A stretch of DNA of 33,036 nucleotides from Blautia faecis (GCF_020554845.1 NZ_JAJCIA010000040.1:1-33036); one strand, 5' to 3'. Numbered from the stretch's first letter, positions 1 to 7,833 are shown. Translations and numbers: made by a program. The notes: generated from the sequence alone by a model not told the origin.

Positions 1-55
1 GAACTCGTGTTTTCGCCGTGAGAGGGCGACGTCTTAACCCCTTGACCAACTGGCC
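1..55 (-). tRNA. tRNA-Glu (CUC), partial at window edge
   Basis: This is the 5' part of a second tRNA-Glu gene. Bases 1-55 are identical to bases 121-175, so it carries the same D arm, anticodon arm with CUC and start of the T arm. The 3' acceptor half lies outside the window. It sits downstream of the complete copy on the minus strand and is probably co-transcribed with it, because no good -35 box is seen in the 48-bp spacer. Confidence 0.9.
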
Positions 56-103
56 ATGTAAGCGGTATGCTTAACATATATATTCAATTTGTAGAAAATA
101 GAG

Positions 104-175
104 CAGCCAGTACGAGAATCGAACTCGTGTTTTCGCCGTGAGAGGGCGACGTCTTAACCCCTTGACCAACTGGCC
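104..175 (-). tRNA. tRNA-Glu (CUC anticodon)
   Basis: The reverse complement folds as a full 72-nt tRNA. The acceptor stem is GGCCAGT with ACTGGCT, the D stem GTC/GAC, and the anticodon stem TCGCC/GGCGA with loop CTCTCAC, which places CUC at positions 34-36. The T stem is ACGAG/CTCGT around TTCGATT. CCA is not encoded: the discriminator G is followed by CTC. CUC reads the glutamate codon GAG. A second copy follows 120 bp downstream on the same strand. Confidence 0.95.
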
Positions 176-193
176 TTGTCAACCGACTCGCTT

Positions 194-222
194 AGTATAT
201 CTTACTTTGCAGGAGAATGCAA
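194..222 (-). promoter_or_regulatory. Sigma-A-type promoter for the tRNA-Glu pair
   Basis: On the minus strand, -35 TTGCAT (217-222) and -10 TATACT (194-199) are separated by exactly 17 bp. The tRNA 5' end is about 19 nt beyond the -10. Partial similarity of this upstream stretch to the 56-80 spacer suggests that the duplication which produced the tandem tRNAs included part of the promoter region. Confidence 0.75.
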
Positions 223-335
223 GCACTTTTTTTATTTTTTTTGCGAAAAATTGAAAAACTCCGAAAAAAGCCAGGAAATAAGCGGGTTCGCGGTGTCAAA
301 AAAATTTTGAACAAAATAGAAAAACCAAATTTTAC

Positions 336-365
336 TTGCAAAAATACCATAAACTGGGGTATGAT
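336..365 (+). promoter_or_regulatory. Candidate promoter for parE-parC
   Basis: -35 TTGCAA (336-341) and -10 TATGAT (360-365) are 18 bp apart in an AT-rich stretch. This implies a 5' leader of roughly 270 nt before parE. No better promoter was seen between here and the gene. Confidence 0.55.
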
Positions 366-404
366 ATAGAACGAATGTTTGAACAGAAGATAAGAATGGA
401 AAAG

Positions 405-427
405 AAGCGGACGTATTGTCCGCTTTT
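405..427 (+). terminator. Terminator-like hairpin in the parE leader
   Basis: AAGCGGAC (405-412) and GTCCGCTT (418-425) form a perfect 8-bp stem with loop GTATT, ending in TTTT. It lies about 35-55 nt after the predicted transcription start. The U-tract is short, so it could be a weak attenuator or simply a 5' stabilising hairpin. Confidence 0.5.
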
Positions 428-642
428 CACAACCATTGGAATAAATGCTGAAGCCCAGACAGTGCATCATGAAATGTAGAGCTGTAAATGAAATGAGCAG
501 TTGTTTCGTGCACTTACAAGTTGATTCCTCGAACAATCCTGTCGGTACACTGGATGCATAAAAGAAGAATATGGGACAGCAGAGCCTGAAGTTACTGTTC
601 ACTGGTAACAGTCTGAATGATAGTAAGAAAGGAATTAACACC

Positions 643-2568
643 ATGGCAAAGAAAGACACTTACGACGCGGGTAGTATTTCTGTCCTGGAAGGATTAGAAG
701 CTGTTCGGAAACGTCCGGGAATGTACATCGGAAGCGTATCCAGAAAAGGCCTGAACCACCTGATCTATGAGATCGTGGACAATGCGGTAGATGAGCATCT
801 GGCCGGTTACTGTTCTGAAATTGAAGTAACATTGGAGAAAGACGGCTCCTGTACGGTCACTGATAATGGACGCGGTATTCCGGTAGATATGCATGCGAAA
901 GGGGTATCTGCAGAGCGTCTTGTATTTACCACCCTCCATGCAGGCGGTAAATTTGACAACTCTGCTTATAAGACAAGCGGTGGACTTCATGGCGTTGGTT
1001 CTTCCGTTGTAAATGCCCTGTCCACATATCTGGATATTAAGATCAGCCGTGACGGATTTGTACATCACGATCATTATGAGAGAGGTATTCCCACGATTGA
1101 ACTGGAAGAGGGACTTCTCCCCAGGCTTGGCAAGACCAGACAGACCGGAACCTGCGTGAATTTTCTTCCAGACCCGGAGATTTTTGAGAAAACAAGATTT
1201 TCATCCACAGAAGTAAAGAGCCGTCTCCATGAGACTGCATACCTGAATCCCAACCTTACCATTCATTTCATGGATCTTCGTGGTGATACGCCTGAAGATA
1301 TCACTTATCATGAGCCAGATGGAATCGTGGGATATATCAAAGACCTGAATCACAATTCCGAAGCTCTCCACGAACCGATTTATCTGAAAGGAGAAGCCGA
1401 CGGAATCCAGGTAGAAGCAGCATTTCAGTACACCAACGAATTCCGTGAGAACGTACTTGGCTTCTGCAATAATATTTACAATGCAGAAGGCGGCACTCAT
1501 CTTACCGGATTTAAAACAACCTTTACAACGGTGATGAATACTTACGCCCGTGAGATCGGTATTCTGAAGGAAAAAGATGCTAATTTCACAGGAGCGGATA
1601 TCCGTAATGGAATGACAGCGGTTGTTTCCATCAAGCACCCGGAGCCACGCTTTGAGGGGCAGACCAAGACCAAGCTGGACAATCAGGATGCAGCCCGTGC
1701 CACGGGAAAAGTAATGTCTGAGCAGCTGGTACTCTATTTTGACCGAAACCTGGAAACCTTGAAGACCATTTTGTCCTGTGCGGAAAAAGCTGCCAAGATC
1801 CGTAAGACAGAGGAGCGTGCCAAGACCAACCTTCTCACCAAGCAGAAATATTCCTTCGATTCCAATGGAAAGCTTGCCAACTGCGAGAAAAAAGATCCTT
1901 CACTTTGTGAAATCTTTATCGTAGAGGGAGATTCCGCTGGTGGCTCTGCAAAGACTGCCAGAGATCGTAATTACCAGGCAATCCTTCCGATCCGCGGTAA
2001 GATTCTGAATGTGGAGAAAGCCACCATTGACAAGGTGCTTGCAAACGCAGAAATCAAGACTATGATCAATGCATTTGGATGCGGATTTTCCGAAGGCTAT
2101 GGAAACGACTTTGATATCACCAAACTTCGTTACGACAAGATCGTGATTATGGCCGATGCGGATGTGGATGGTGCTCATATTTCCACACTTTTACTTACTT
2201 TATTCTATCGTTTTATGCCGGAACTGATCTATGAGGGACATGTTTATATTGCCATGCCCCCTCTTTACAAAGTAATGCCGAAGAAGGGTGCCGAAGAGTA
2301 CCTGTATGATGATAAGGCACTGGAAAAATACCGCCGCAGTCACAAGCCGGGAAGCTTTACCCTCCAGAGATACAAAGGTCTTGGAGAGATGGATGCCCAG
2401 CAGCTTTGGGAGACAACCTTAAATCCGGAAACCCGGAGAATGAAGCGGGTGGAAATCGAGGATGCCCGTATGGCTTCCAGCGTGACAGAGATCCTGATGG
2501 GAAGCGACGTGCCGCCAAGAAAGGCATTTATTTACGAGCATGCAACTGATGCAGAACTGGATATTTAA
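643..2568 (+). CDS. parE: DNA topoisomerase IV (type IIA) subunit B
   Basis: ATPase subunit of a type IIA topoisomerase, which binds ATP, gates the captured DNA duplex and works with the product of the next gene to decatenate or relax DNA. The 641-residue protein shows the GHKL ATPase signatures: N47 in EIVDNAVDE, then DNGRGIP, then GGLHGVGSSVVNALS. The TOPRIM domain has EGDSAGG from E428 and the metal-binding DADVDGAH with D505, D507 and D509. The length matches GyrB/ParE without inserts. I chose the ATG at 643 because AGAAAGG precedes it at good spacing; an in-frame ATG at 571 would add 24 unconserved residues. Adjacency to a ParC-like gene, away from any dnaA-recF context, favours ParE over the main GyrB, but a second gyrase cannot be excluded. 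Confidence 0.9.
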   Translation: MAKKDTYDAGSISVLEGLEAVRKRPGMYIGSVSRKGLNHLIYEIVDNAVDEHLAGYCSEIEVTLEKDGSCTVTDNGRGIPVDMHAKGVSAERLVFTTLHAGGKFDNSAYKTSGGLHGVGSSVVNALSTYLDIKISRDGFVHHDHYERGIPTIELEEGLLPRLGKTRQTGTCVNFLPDPEIFEKTRFSSTEVKSRLHETAYLNPNLTIHFMDLRGDTPEDITYHEPDGIVGYIKDLNHNSEALHEPIYLKGEADGIQVEAAFQYTNEFRENVLGFCNNIYNAEGGTHLTGFKTTFTTVMNTYAREIGILKEKDANFTGADIRNGMTAVVSIKHPEPRFEGQTKTKLDNQDAARATGKVMSEQLVLYFDRNLETLKTILSCAEKAAKIRKTEERAKTNLLTKQKYSFDSNGKLANCEKKDPSLCEIFIVEGDSAGGSAKTARDRNYQAILPIRGKILNVEKATIDKVLANAEIKTMINAFGCGFSEGYGNDFDITKLRYDKIVIMADADVDGAHISTLLLTLFYRFMPELIYEGHVYIAMPPLYKVMPKKGAEEYLYDDKALEKYRRSHKPGSFTLQRYKGLGEMDAQQLWETTLNPETRRMKRVEIEDARMASSVTEILMGSDVPPRKAFIYEHATDAELDI

Positions 2569-2674
2569 GAAGGCTGAAATCCGAAAGAGCAGGATTTTTC
2601 GGACGAAAAAGCAGAATATGGTCTGAACGTAATATAGAAGAGTATTTTGCAAGAAGAGAACCTCAGATTTTAGC

Positions 2675-2691
2675 TTAGAGCGTGTTTGAAA
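2675..2691 (+). repeat. 17-nt dispersed repeat, copy 1 (parC start region)
   Basis: TTAGAGCGTGTTTGAAA occurs here, ending 12 nt before the parC start, and again at 5237-5253 ahead of rimP. It overlaps the parC ribosome-binding region. The flanks of the two copies differ. Confidence 0.7.
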
Positions 2692-2703
2692 GGAAAACAG
2701 ATT

Positions 2704-4950
2704 ATGGAAACAAAGCAGGAGAATGTAATTGCCACGGACTATGCGGACGTGATGCAAAAATCCTATATAGATTATGCCATGAGCGTTATCATTTCCAGGG
2801 CACTTCCGGATGTCCGCGATGGTCTGAAGCCGGTACAGCGAAGAACCCTGTATGATATGTACGAGCTTGGGATCCGTTACGACCGTCCATATCGTAAGTG
2901 CGCCCGTATCGTTGGAGATACCATGGGTAAATATCACCCTCACGGGGACAGCTCTATTTATGAAGCACTGGTTGTAATGGCGCAGGATTTCAAGAAGGGC
3001 AAAATCCTGGTAGACGGTCATGGAAACTTCGGCTCCATTGAGGGAGACGGTGCCGCTGCCATGCGATATACAGAGGCAAGACTGGAGAAACTGACCCAGG
3101 AGGTTTTTCTGGCAGACCTTGACAAAAATGTAGTGGACTTTATGCCAAACTTCGACGAGACAGAGAAGGAGCCTCAGGTGCTTCCGGTGAAGATTCCCAA
3201 CCTTCTGGTAAACGGTGCAGATGGTATCGCCGTAGGTATGGCCACCAGCATTCCGCCTCATAACCTTGGGGAGGTTGTGGATGCAGTGAAGGCTTATATA
3301 AAGAACAACGACATCAGTGTGAAAGGCCTGATGCGTTATCTGAAAGGACCGGATTTCCCTACAGGCGGTCTGGTTGTAAATAAAGATGATCTTCTGAATA
3401 TTTATGAGACCGGAAGCGGCAAGCTCCGTCTCCGCGGTAAAGTGGAAGTGGAAAAAGTAAAAGGCGGTCGCCAGCAGCTGGTGATCACCGAGATTCCGTA
3501 CACCATGATCGGTGCCAATATTGGAAAATTCCTTAACGACGTAGCCTCCCTTGTAGAAACCAAGAAAACCACAGATATTGTGGATATTTCCAACCAGTCC
3601 TCCAAGGAAGGAATCCGTATTGTACTGGAACTGAAAAAGGATGCAGATGTAGAGAATCTCACCAACATGCTCTACAAGAAAACCAGACTGGAAGACACCT
3701 TCGGAGTCAATATGCTGGCTGTTGCAGACGGACGTCCGGAAACCTTAAGCCTGAAGCAGGTGATTGAGCACCATGTGGATTTTGTGTTCGAAGTAACTAC
3801 CCGCAAGTACAAGACTCTTCTGGGAAAAGAGCTTGAGAAAAAGGAAATTCAGGAAGGCCTTATCAAAGCCTGTGATGTAATCGATCTGATCATTGAGATC
3901 CTTCGAGGCAGCAAGAGCCGTGACCAGGTTAAAAAGTGTCTGGTAGAGGGTATCACAGAGGGAATCAGATTCAAGTCAAAAGCCAGTGAGAAAGCTGCAA
4001 AGAATCTGAAATTTACGGAGAATCAGGCTACAGCCATTCTGGAAATGCGTCTGTATCGTCTGATCGGACTGGAAATTGAGGCACTTCAGGCAGAGTATGA
4101 CCAGACTATGAAAAATATTGCTTCTTATGAAGATATTCTGAACAACTATGATTCCATGTGTGAAGTAATTATTGAAGAACTTGACGGAATCAAAAAAGAA
4201 TACAGCACCAAGAGAAGAACTGTGATCGAGAACGCAGAAGAGGCAGTTTACGAAGAAAAGAAGATGGAAGAGACAGAGGTCTGCTTCCTTATGGACCGCT
4301 TCGGCTATATGCGCCTTATTGATAAGAATGCTTATGAGAGAAACAAAGAGGCTGCCCATGCAGAGAATAAATTTATTTTTACCTGTATGAATACAGACAA
4401 GATCTGCATTTTCACAGATATGGGACGCATGCATTCCATCAAAGTGGCAGACATTCCGCTGGTGCGCTTCCGTGACAAGGGAACTCCGGCTGATAACCTG
4501 AGTAACTACGACAGCAGCCAAGAGCAGATCCTTTATGTGGCACCTGTAGGACAGGTGAAATTATCCACCCTGTTGTTCGTGACTAAGACCTCCATGTGCA
4601 AGCTTGTCGCAGGTGAGGAATTCGATGTGGCAAAGAGAACGATTGCATCTACCAAGCTGGGAGAAGAGGATCAGCTGATATTTGTAGGTCCTGCAGATGA
4701 AATGGAACAGGTGGTGTTCCAGAGTCAGAATGGCTATTTTCTCCGTATCCTGAAAACGGATGTTTCTACTATGAAGAAGACCTCTGTTGGTGTAAGAGGA
4801 ATGAAGCTGGGGGACGGGGATGTTCTTGAGCATGCCTATCTGGTGGAACCGAGACAGGAGTACACCATTCAGTATCACGACAAGCCGTATGCATTGAACA
4901 AGGTAAAGCTGGCCAAACGTGATACCAAGGGTATGAAGCCCAGAATCTAA
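2704..4950 (+). CDS. parC: DNA topoisomerase IV (type IIA) subunit A
   Basis: DNA cleavage and religation subunit of the type IIA enzyme, partner of the ParE-like protein 135 bp upstream. It has 748 residues. The winged-helix domain holds the catalytic tyrosine Y122 in AAMRYTEARL. The quinolone-resistance region reads HPHGDSSIYEAL, with S83 and E87 in the usual susceptible state by E. coli GyrA numbering. The C-terminal beta-pinwheel region (about 500-748) shows repeated blades but no GyrA-box of the QRRGGKG type, which argues for decatenase rather than supercoiling activity. The start at 2704 follows AAAGGAAA; an in-frame TTG at 2686 is less likely. The intergenic gap has a weak TCCGAAA/TTTCGGA hairpin (2580-2603) and a 17-nt sequence shared with the rimP leader. 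Confidence 0.88.
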   Translation: METKQENVIATDYADVMQKSYIDYAMSVIISRALPDVRDGLKPVQRRTLYDMYELGIRYDRPYRKCARIVGDTMGKYHPHGDSSIYEALVVMAQDFKKGKILVDGHGNFGSIEGDGAAAMRYTEARLEKLTQEVFLADLDKNVVDFMPNFDETEKEPQVLPVKIPNLLVNGADGIAVGMATSIPPHNLGEVVDAVKAYIKNNDISVKGLMRYLKGPDFPTGGLVVNKDDLLNIYETGSGKLRLRGKVEVEKVKGGRQQLVITEIPYTMIGANIGKFLNDVASLVETKKTTDIVDISNQSSKEGIRIVLELKKDADVENLTNMLYKKTRLEDTFGVNMLAVADGRPETLSLKQVIEHHVDFVFEVTTRKYKTLLGKELEKKEIQEGLIKACDVIDLIIEILRGSKSRDQVKKCLVEGITEGIRFKSKASEKAAKNLKFTENQATAILEMRLYRLIGLEIEALQAEYDQTMKNIASYEDILNNYDSMCEVIIEELDGIKKEYSTKRRTVIENAEEAVYEEKKMEETEVCFLMDRFGYMRLIDKNAYERNKEAAHAENKFIFTCMNTDKICIFTDMGRMHSIKVADIPLVRFRDKGTPADNLSNYDSSQEQILYVAPVGQVKLSTLLFVTKTSMCKLVAGEEFDVAKRTIASTKLGEEDQLIFVGPADEMEQVVFQSQNGYFLRILKTDVSTMKKTSVGVRGMKLGDGDVLEHAYLVEPRQEYTIQYHDKPYALNKVKLAKRDTKGMKPRI

Positions 4951-5102
4951 GCAGCAGATTATGAAGAAAAGGCTGTTATACAGGTTGTGTAGCGGAAGCT
5001 CAAAAGAGCTGAGAGTAAAAGCTGTTGCTGGTGAAACAAGCTTAACAATACTGTCAAAATGGGTTAAAACCTTGTAAAATGGGCATTTATAAGAAAAAGC
5101 CC

Positions 5103-5131
5103 TTGCAATTTGGATTTAAAGGTGTTAGAAT
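5103..5131 (+). promoter_or_regulatory. Promoter of the rimP-nusA-infB operon
   Basis: -35 TTGCAA (5103-5108) and -10 TAGAAT (5126-5131) have a 17-bp spacer. The predicted start near 5138 gives a leader of about 140 nt. It is the best promoter-like sequence ahead of the long operon that runs to ribF. Confidence 0.7.
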
Positions 5132-5160
5132 AATACAAGAAATCAGAACTTGTTGACAAA

Positions 5161-5186
5161 GGAGTGGGCGTGAGCCCACTCTTTTT
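5161..5186 (+). terminator. Attenuator-like terminator in the rimP leader
   Basis: GAGTGGGC (5162-5169) pairs perfectly with GCCCACTC (5174-5181) around a GTGA loop of GNRA type, followed by five T residues. The complete intrinsic terminator sits only about 25-45 nt after the predicted start and upstream of rimP, so it would act as an attenuator for the whole operon. No obvious antiterminator strand was found by eye. Confidence 0.75.
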
Positions 5187-5203
5187 GATGATAAGGACCA
5201 GAG

Positions 5204-5262
5204 CGGCATTCGCAGGTGATAACCGCGAATACCGGATTAGAGCGTGTTTGAAAAAGGCTCTA
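5204..5262 (+). promoter_or_regulatory. Two further hairpins in the rimP leader
   Basis: CGGCATTCGC (5204-5213) pairs with GCGAATACCG (5225-5234), leaving one C/A mismatch and an 11-nt loop. Just downstream, TAGAGC (5238-5243) pairs with GCTCTA (5257-5262). The second hairpin contains the 17-nt repeat copy at 5237-5253 and ends 18 nt before the rimP ATG, so it may affect ribosome access. Confidence 0.5.
5237..5253 (+). repeat. 17-nt dispersed repeat, copy 2 (rimP leader)
   Basis: Exact second copy of TTAGAGCGTGTTTGAAA, 28-44 nt before the rimP start. Here it forms the left arm and loop of a small hairpin closed by GCTCTA; copy 1 has no matching right arm. Confidence 0.7.
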
Positions 5263-5280
5263 GAGAGGCAGGTGGGAAAA

Positions 5281-5745
5281 ATGAGCAGAAAAGAAGAGTA
5301 TGAACAGAAAGCAGAAGCATTGTTATCTCCGATCGTAGAAAGCAATGGATTCGAACTGGTAGATGTGGAATATGTCAAGGAAGCAGGAAACTGGTATCTT
5401 CGCGGCTACATTGACAAACCAGGTGGAATCACAGTGAATGACTGCGAGACAGTAAGCAGGGCTTTCAGCGACAGGCTTGACGAAGATGATTTCATCGAGG
5501 ACAGCTACATCATGGAGATCAGCTCTCCGGGACTTGACAGACCTCTGAAGAAAGAAAAAGATTTTGCCAGAAGCATTGGCAAACTGGTAGAAATCAGAAC
5601 CTACCGGCCAATCGAGAAACAGAAAGAATTTTGTGGTGAACTGACAGCATATGATAATAACAGTGTGACCATTGATGAGGAGGGAACTCCACGCACTTTC
5701 GATAAGAAAGATATCGCACTGGTGCGTCTGGCAATTGATTTTTAA
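5281..5745 (+). CDS. rimP: Ribosome maturation factor RimP
   Basis: RimP binds free 30S subunits and assists late maturation of the head region. The 154-residue protein has the usual family length and two-domain plan: an N-terminal alpha/beta domain with ELVDVEYVKEAGNWYLRGYID and the C-terminal SH3-like barrel after the family signature EISSPGLDRPLKK. The ATG at 5281 follows AGGTGGGAAAA; the reading frame is open upstream to 5164 but that part overlaps the leader hairpins and is not conserved. It is the first gene of the nusA-infB operon, its typical place in bacteria. Confidence 0.95.
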   Translation: MSRKEEYEQKAEALLSPIVESNGFELVDVEYVKEAGNWYLRGYIDKPGGITVNDCETVSRAFSDRLDEDDFIEDSYIMEISSPGLDRPLKKEKDFARSIGKLVEIRTYRPIEKQKEFCGELTAYDNNSVTIDEEGTPRTFDKKDIALVRLAIDF

Positions 5746-5751
5746 GTTACC

Positions 5752-5810
5752 ATGAAAGTCCGGGCCGGCAGCTGTGGGAGTACCACAGGCGCGGAACAGC
5801 TGACTTTCAT
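5752..5810 (+). promoter_or_regulatory. Structured RNA element between rimP and nusA
   Basis: ATGAAAGTC (5752-5760) pairs perfectly with GACTTTCAT (5802-5810), closing a GC-rich interior that holds a second perfect hairpin, CTGTGG (5772-5777) with CCACAG (5783-5788). There is no following T-run, so it is not a simple terminator. It may be an RNase processing site or a protein-binding element setting the rimP:nusA ratio. No known family was recognised. Confidence 0.5.
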
Positions 5811-5895
5811 ATAGGAAGATGCTGCCAGTAGGCGACATGTCCGATTTAAGAAATAAGCGATTATGCTGGAAAGCAAAAAGGAGGAAATAAGAAAA

Positions 5896-7104
5896 ATGAA
5901 CAAGGAGTTAATGGGTGCTCTGGACGAACTGGAACGCGAGAAAAATATCAGCAAGGAAACTTTGCTGGATGCCATTGAGCAGTCCCTGATCCAGGCATAC
6001 AAGAATCATTTTGGAAAAGCTGACAATGTACATGTTACCATTAACAGAGAAACAGGCGATTTCAGTGTATATGCAGACCGCAAGGTTGTAGAATTCGTAG
6101 AAGATCCTGCTGAAGAGGTTTCTCTTGTAGAAGCACAGAAGCAGAATACCAATGCAGAGGTTGGCGATATCCTGAAGGTACCGGTTCACTCTGACAAATT
6201 TGGCCGTATTGCAACACAGAATGCAAAGAACGTAATCCTTCAGAAAATCCGTGAGGAAGAGCGTAAAGTTCTGTTTGACCAGTATCACGGCAATGAGAAA
6301 GAGGTTGTTACCGGCATTGTACAGCGTGTGGTAGGACATAATGTAAGCGTAAATCTTGGCAAGGCAGATGCAATCCTTGCTGAGAATGAGCAGGTGAAGG
6401 GTGAGACCTTCAAGCCTACTGAGAGAATCAAAGTGTATATTCTTGAGGTAAAGGATACACCGAAGGGACCTCGTATCCTTGTTTCCAGAACACATCCTGG
6501 CCTTGTAAAACGCCTCTTTGAGTCTGAGGTTGCTGAGGTGAAGGACGGAACTGTTGAGATCAAGAGTATTGCCCGTGAGGCAGGTTCCCGTACCAAGCTG
6601 GCAGTATGGAGCAACGATCCTGATGTAGATCCGGTTGGAGCATGTGTTGGTGTAAATGGTGCCCGTGTAAGTGCGATTGTAAATGAGCTCCGCGGTGAGA
6701 AGATTGATATCATCAACTGGGATGAGAATCCTGCAATCCTGATCGAGAATGCATTAAGCCCGGCGAAGGTAATCGCTGTTATGGCAGATCCGGATGAGAA
6801 GACTGCACTTGTTGTGGTTCCGGATTACCAGCTTTCCCTTGCAATCGGTAAAGAAGGACAGAATGCACGTCTTGCAGCACGTCTGACTGGATTTAAGATT
6901 GATATCAAGAGTGAAACCCAGGCAAGAGAGTCCGGCGACTTCTATGATTATGACGAGGATGACGATGAGTACTATGAGGATGACGAGTACGAAGAGTCTG
7001 AGGAGTCCGCTACAGAAGAAATTTCTCAGGATAGCGAAGAAACAGCTGCCGGTGAAGAGTCTGAAGAGACTGAGGATGCGGTAGAGAATGAAGACGAAGA
7101 ATAA
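5896..7104 (+). CDS. nusA: Transcription termination/antitermination protein NusA
   Basis: NusA binds RNA polymerase and nascent RNA and modulates pausing, termination and antitermination. The 402-residue protein shows the N-terminal polymerase-binding domain, an S1 domain from about residue 135 and two KH domains ([11 protein letters not shown] near 248 and [20 protein letters not shown] from 316). It lacks the C-terminal acidic-repeat domains of proteobacterial NusA, as usual in Firmicutes. Residues 345-402 form instead a very acidic Asp/Glu/Tyr tail that is probably disordered. The ATG at 5896 has the strong ribosome site AAGGAGGAAA. The end overlaps the start of rnpM by 17 nt, which suggests translational coupling. 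Confidence 0.96.
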   Translation: MNKELMGALDELEREKNISKETLLDAIEQSLIQAYKNHFGKADNVHVTINRETGDFSVYADRKVVEFVEDPAEEVSLVEAQKQNTNAEVGDILKVPVHSDKFGRIATQNAKNVILQKIREEERKVLFDQYHGNEKEVVTGIVQRVVGHNVSVNLGKADAILAENEQVKGETFKPTERIKVYILEVKDTPKGPRILVSRTHPGLVKRLFESEVAEVKDGTVEIKSIAREAGSRTKLAVWSNDPDVDPVGACVGVNGARVSAIVNELRGEKIDIINWDENPAILIENALSPAKVIAVMADPDEKTALVVVPDYQLSLAIGKEGQNARLAARLTGFKIDIKSETQARESGDFYDYDEDDDEYYEDDEYEESEESATEEISQDSEETAAGEESEETEDAVENEDEE

Positions 7105-7363
7105 AATTCCCATGCGCCAGTGTACTGGCTGCAGAGAAATGAAGAATAAAAAAGAAATGATCAGGGTGTTGAAAACCGCAGAGGATGAGATCGTTCTGGA
7201 TGCTACAGGCAGGAAAAACGGTCGCGGAGCCTACATCTGCAAGAGCCGTGAGTGCCTGGAGAAAGCCAGAAAAAATCACGGACTGGAGCGTTCTTTGAAA
7301 GCAGCTATCCCGGATGAGGTTTATGATAGCCTTGAGAAGGAGTTTGATAGTATTGAAGAATAA
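7088..7363 (+). CDS. rnpM: RnpM (YlxR), RNase P modulator family
   Basis: Small RNA-binding protein of the YlxR family; in Bacillus subtilis the homologue binds the RNase P RNA and modulates its activity. The 91-residue product has the signature MRQCTGCREMKNKKEMIRV at its start and GRGAYIC in the middle. It begins inside the nusA acidic tail and its own end overlaps the next gene. No strong ribosome site is visible, consistent with translation coupled to nusA. Confidence 0.92.
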   Translation: MKTKNKIPMRQCTGCREMKNKKEMIRVLKTAEDEIVLDATGRKNGRGAYICKSRECLEKARKNHGLERSLKAAIPDEVYDSLEKEFDSIEE

Positions 7364-7673
7364 TAAAGCACTGTCCCTGATCGGACTTGCAACAAAGGCC
7401 GGAAAGACAGTCAGCGGAGAGTTTTCCACTGAGAAATCCATTAAGACCGGCAAAGGATATCTGGCAATCGTAGCCGGAGATTCTTCTGATAACACCAAGA
7501 AGAAATTCCGGAACATGTGTGAATTTTACGAAGTGCCCTTGTATATCCTTTCAGATAAAGAAACGTTAGGGCATGCCATGGGTAAGGAATTCCGTGCCAG
7601 CCTGGCTGTACAGGACTGGAATTTTGCAGAAGCTATTATGAAGGTGCTGCAGGATGAGGGGAAGGAGCTTTAG
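7353..7673 (+). CDS. rplGA: L7Ae/L30e-family RNA-binding protein YlxQ
   Basis: Member of the ribosomal L7Ae/L30e family, which binds kink-turn RNA; the Firmicutes homologue between ylxR and infB is called YlxQ or RplGA. The most likely start is TTG at 7353, with AAGGAG (7337-7342) ten bases upstream. That gives 106 residues beginning MKNNKALSLIGLATKAGK, a typical opening for this family. An in-frame ATG at 7314 would add 13 residues that only shadow rnpM. It overlaps the end of rnpM by 11 nt. Confidence 0.9.
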   Translation: MKNNKALSLIGLATKAGKTVSGEFSTEKSIKTGKGYLAIVAGDSSDNTKKKFRNMCEFYEVPLYILSDKETLGHAMGKEFRASLAVQDWNFAEAIMKVLQDEGKEL

Positions 7674-7729
7674 AGCATACCACTGTTGTCTGAGAAAACG
7701 ACCTGAACCAAAGAGGAAAAAGCGTTCCA

Positions 7730-7812
7730 GGGAATGCTTTTAAATGTTCCCGGGAAATGATTTTTGATGATACGAGCTGCGAAAGACTTATGAAAGCGTA
7801 TCCTGGCTCGTA
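7730..7812 (+). promoter_or_regulatory. Possible alternative helices upstream of infB
   Basis: The 160-nt gap before infB contains the near-palindromes TTCCAGGGAA and TTCCCGGGAA. Two mutually exclusive helices follow: GATACG (7769-7774) with CGTATC (7797-7802), or TACGAGC (7771-7777) with GCTCGTA (7806-7812). The second ends 6 nt before the infB ribosome site. No T-run or promoter was seen. Confidence 0.35.
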
Positions 7813-7833
7813 CTGGTGAAGGGAGAATGGCAT

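Larger units (their letters stand above)
176..642. other. Divergent intergenic region between tRNA-Glu and parE
   Basis: This 467-bp stretch holds the minus-strand tRNA promoter, a plus-strand promoter at 336-365, a terminator-like hairpin at 405-427 and a leader of roughly 270 nt before parE. Short reading frames here have no convincing ribosome site or family resemblance. A poly-T run at 227-240 is also present. Confidence 0.6.
4951..5280 (+). other. parC-rimP intergenic region
   Basis: This 330-bp region holds no credible gene. A short AGCTC-AAAA-GAGCT hairpin near 4998-5012 lacks a T-run, so no clear parC terminator is visible. AAAATGGG occurs twice near 5055-5085. The second half carries the rimP promoter (5103-5131) and a leader with three consecutive hairpins. 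Confidence 0.6.

Noticed and set aside
571..642. In-frame ATG 24 codons upstream of parE
   Set aside because: The added residues show no family likeness and the ATG at 643 has a better ribosome site and the conserved start MAKKDTYDAGSISVLEGLEAVRKRPGMY-type beginning.
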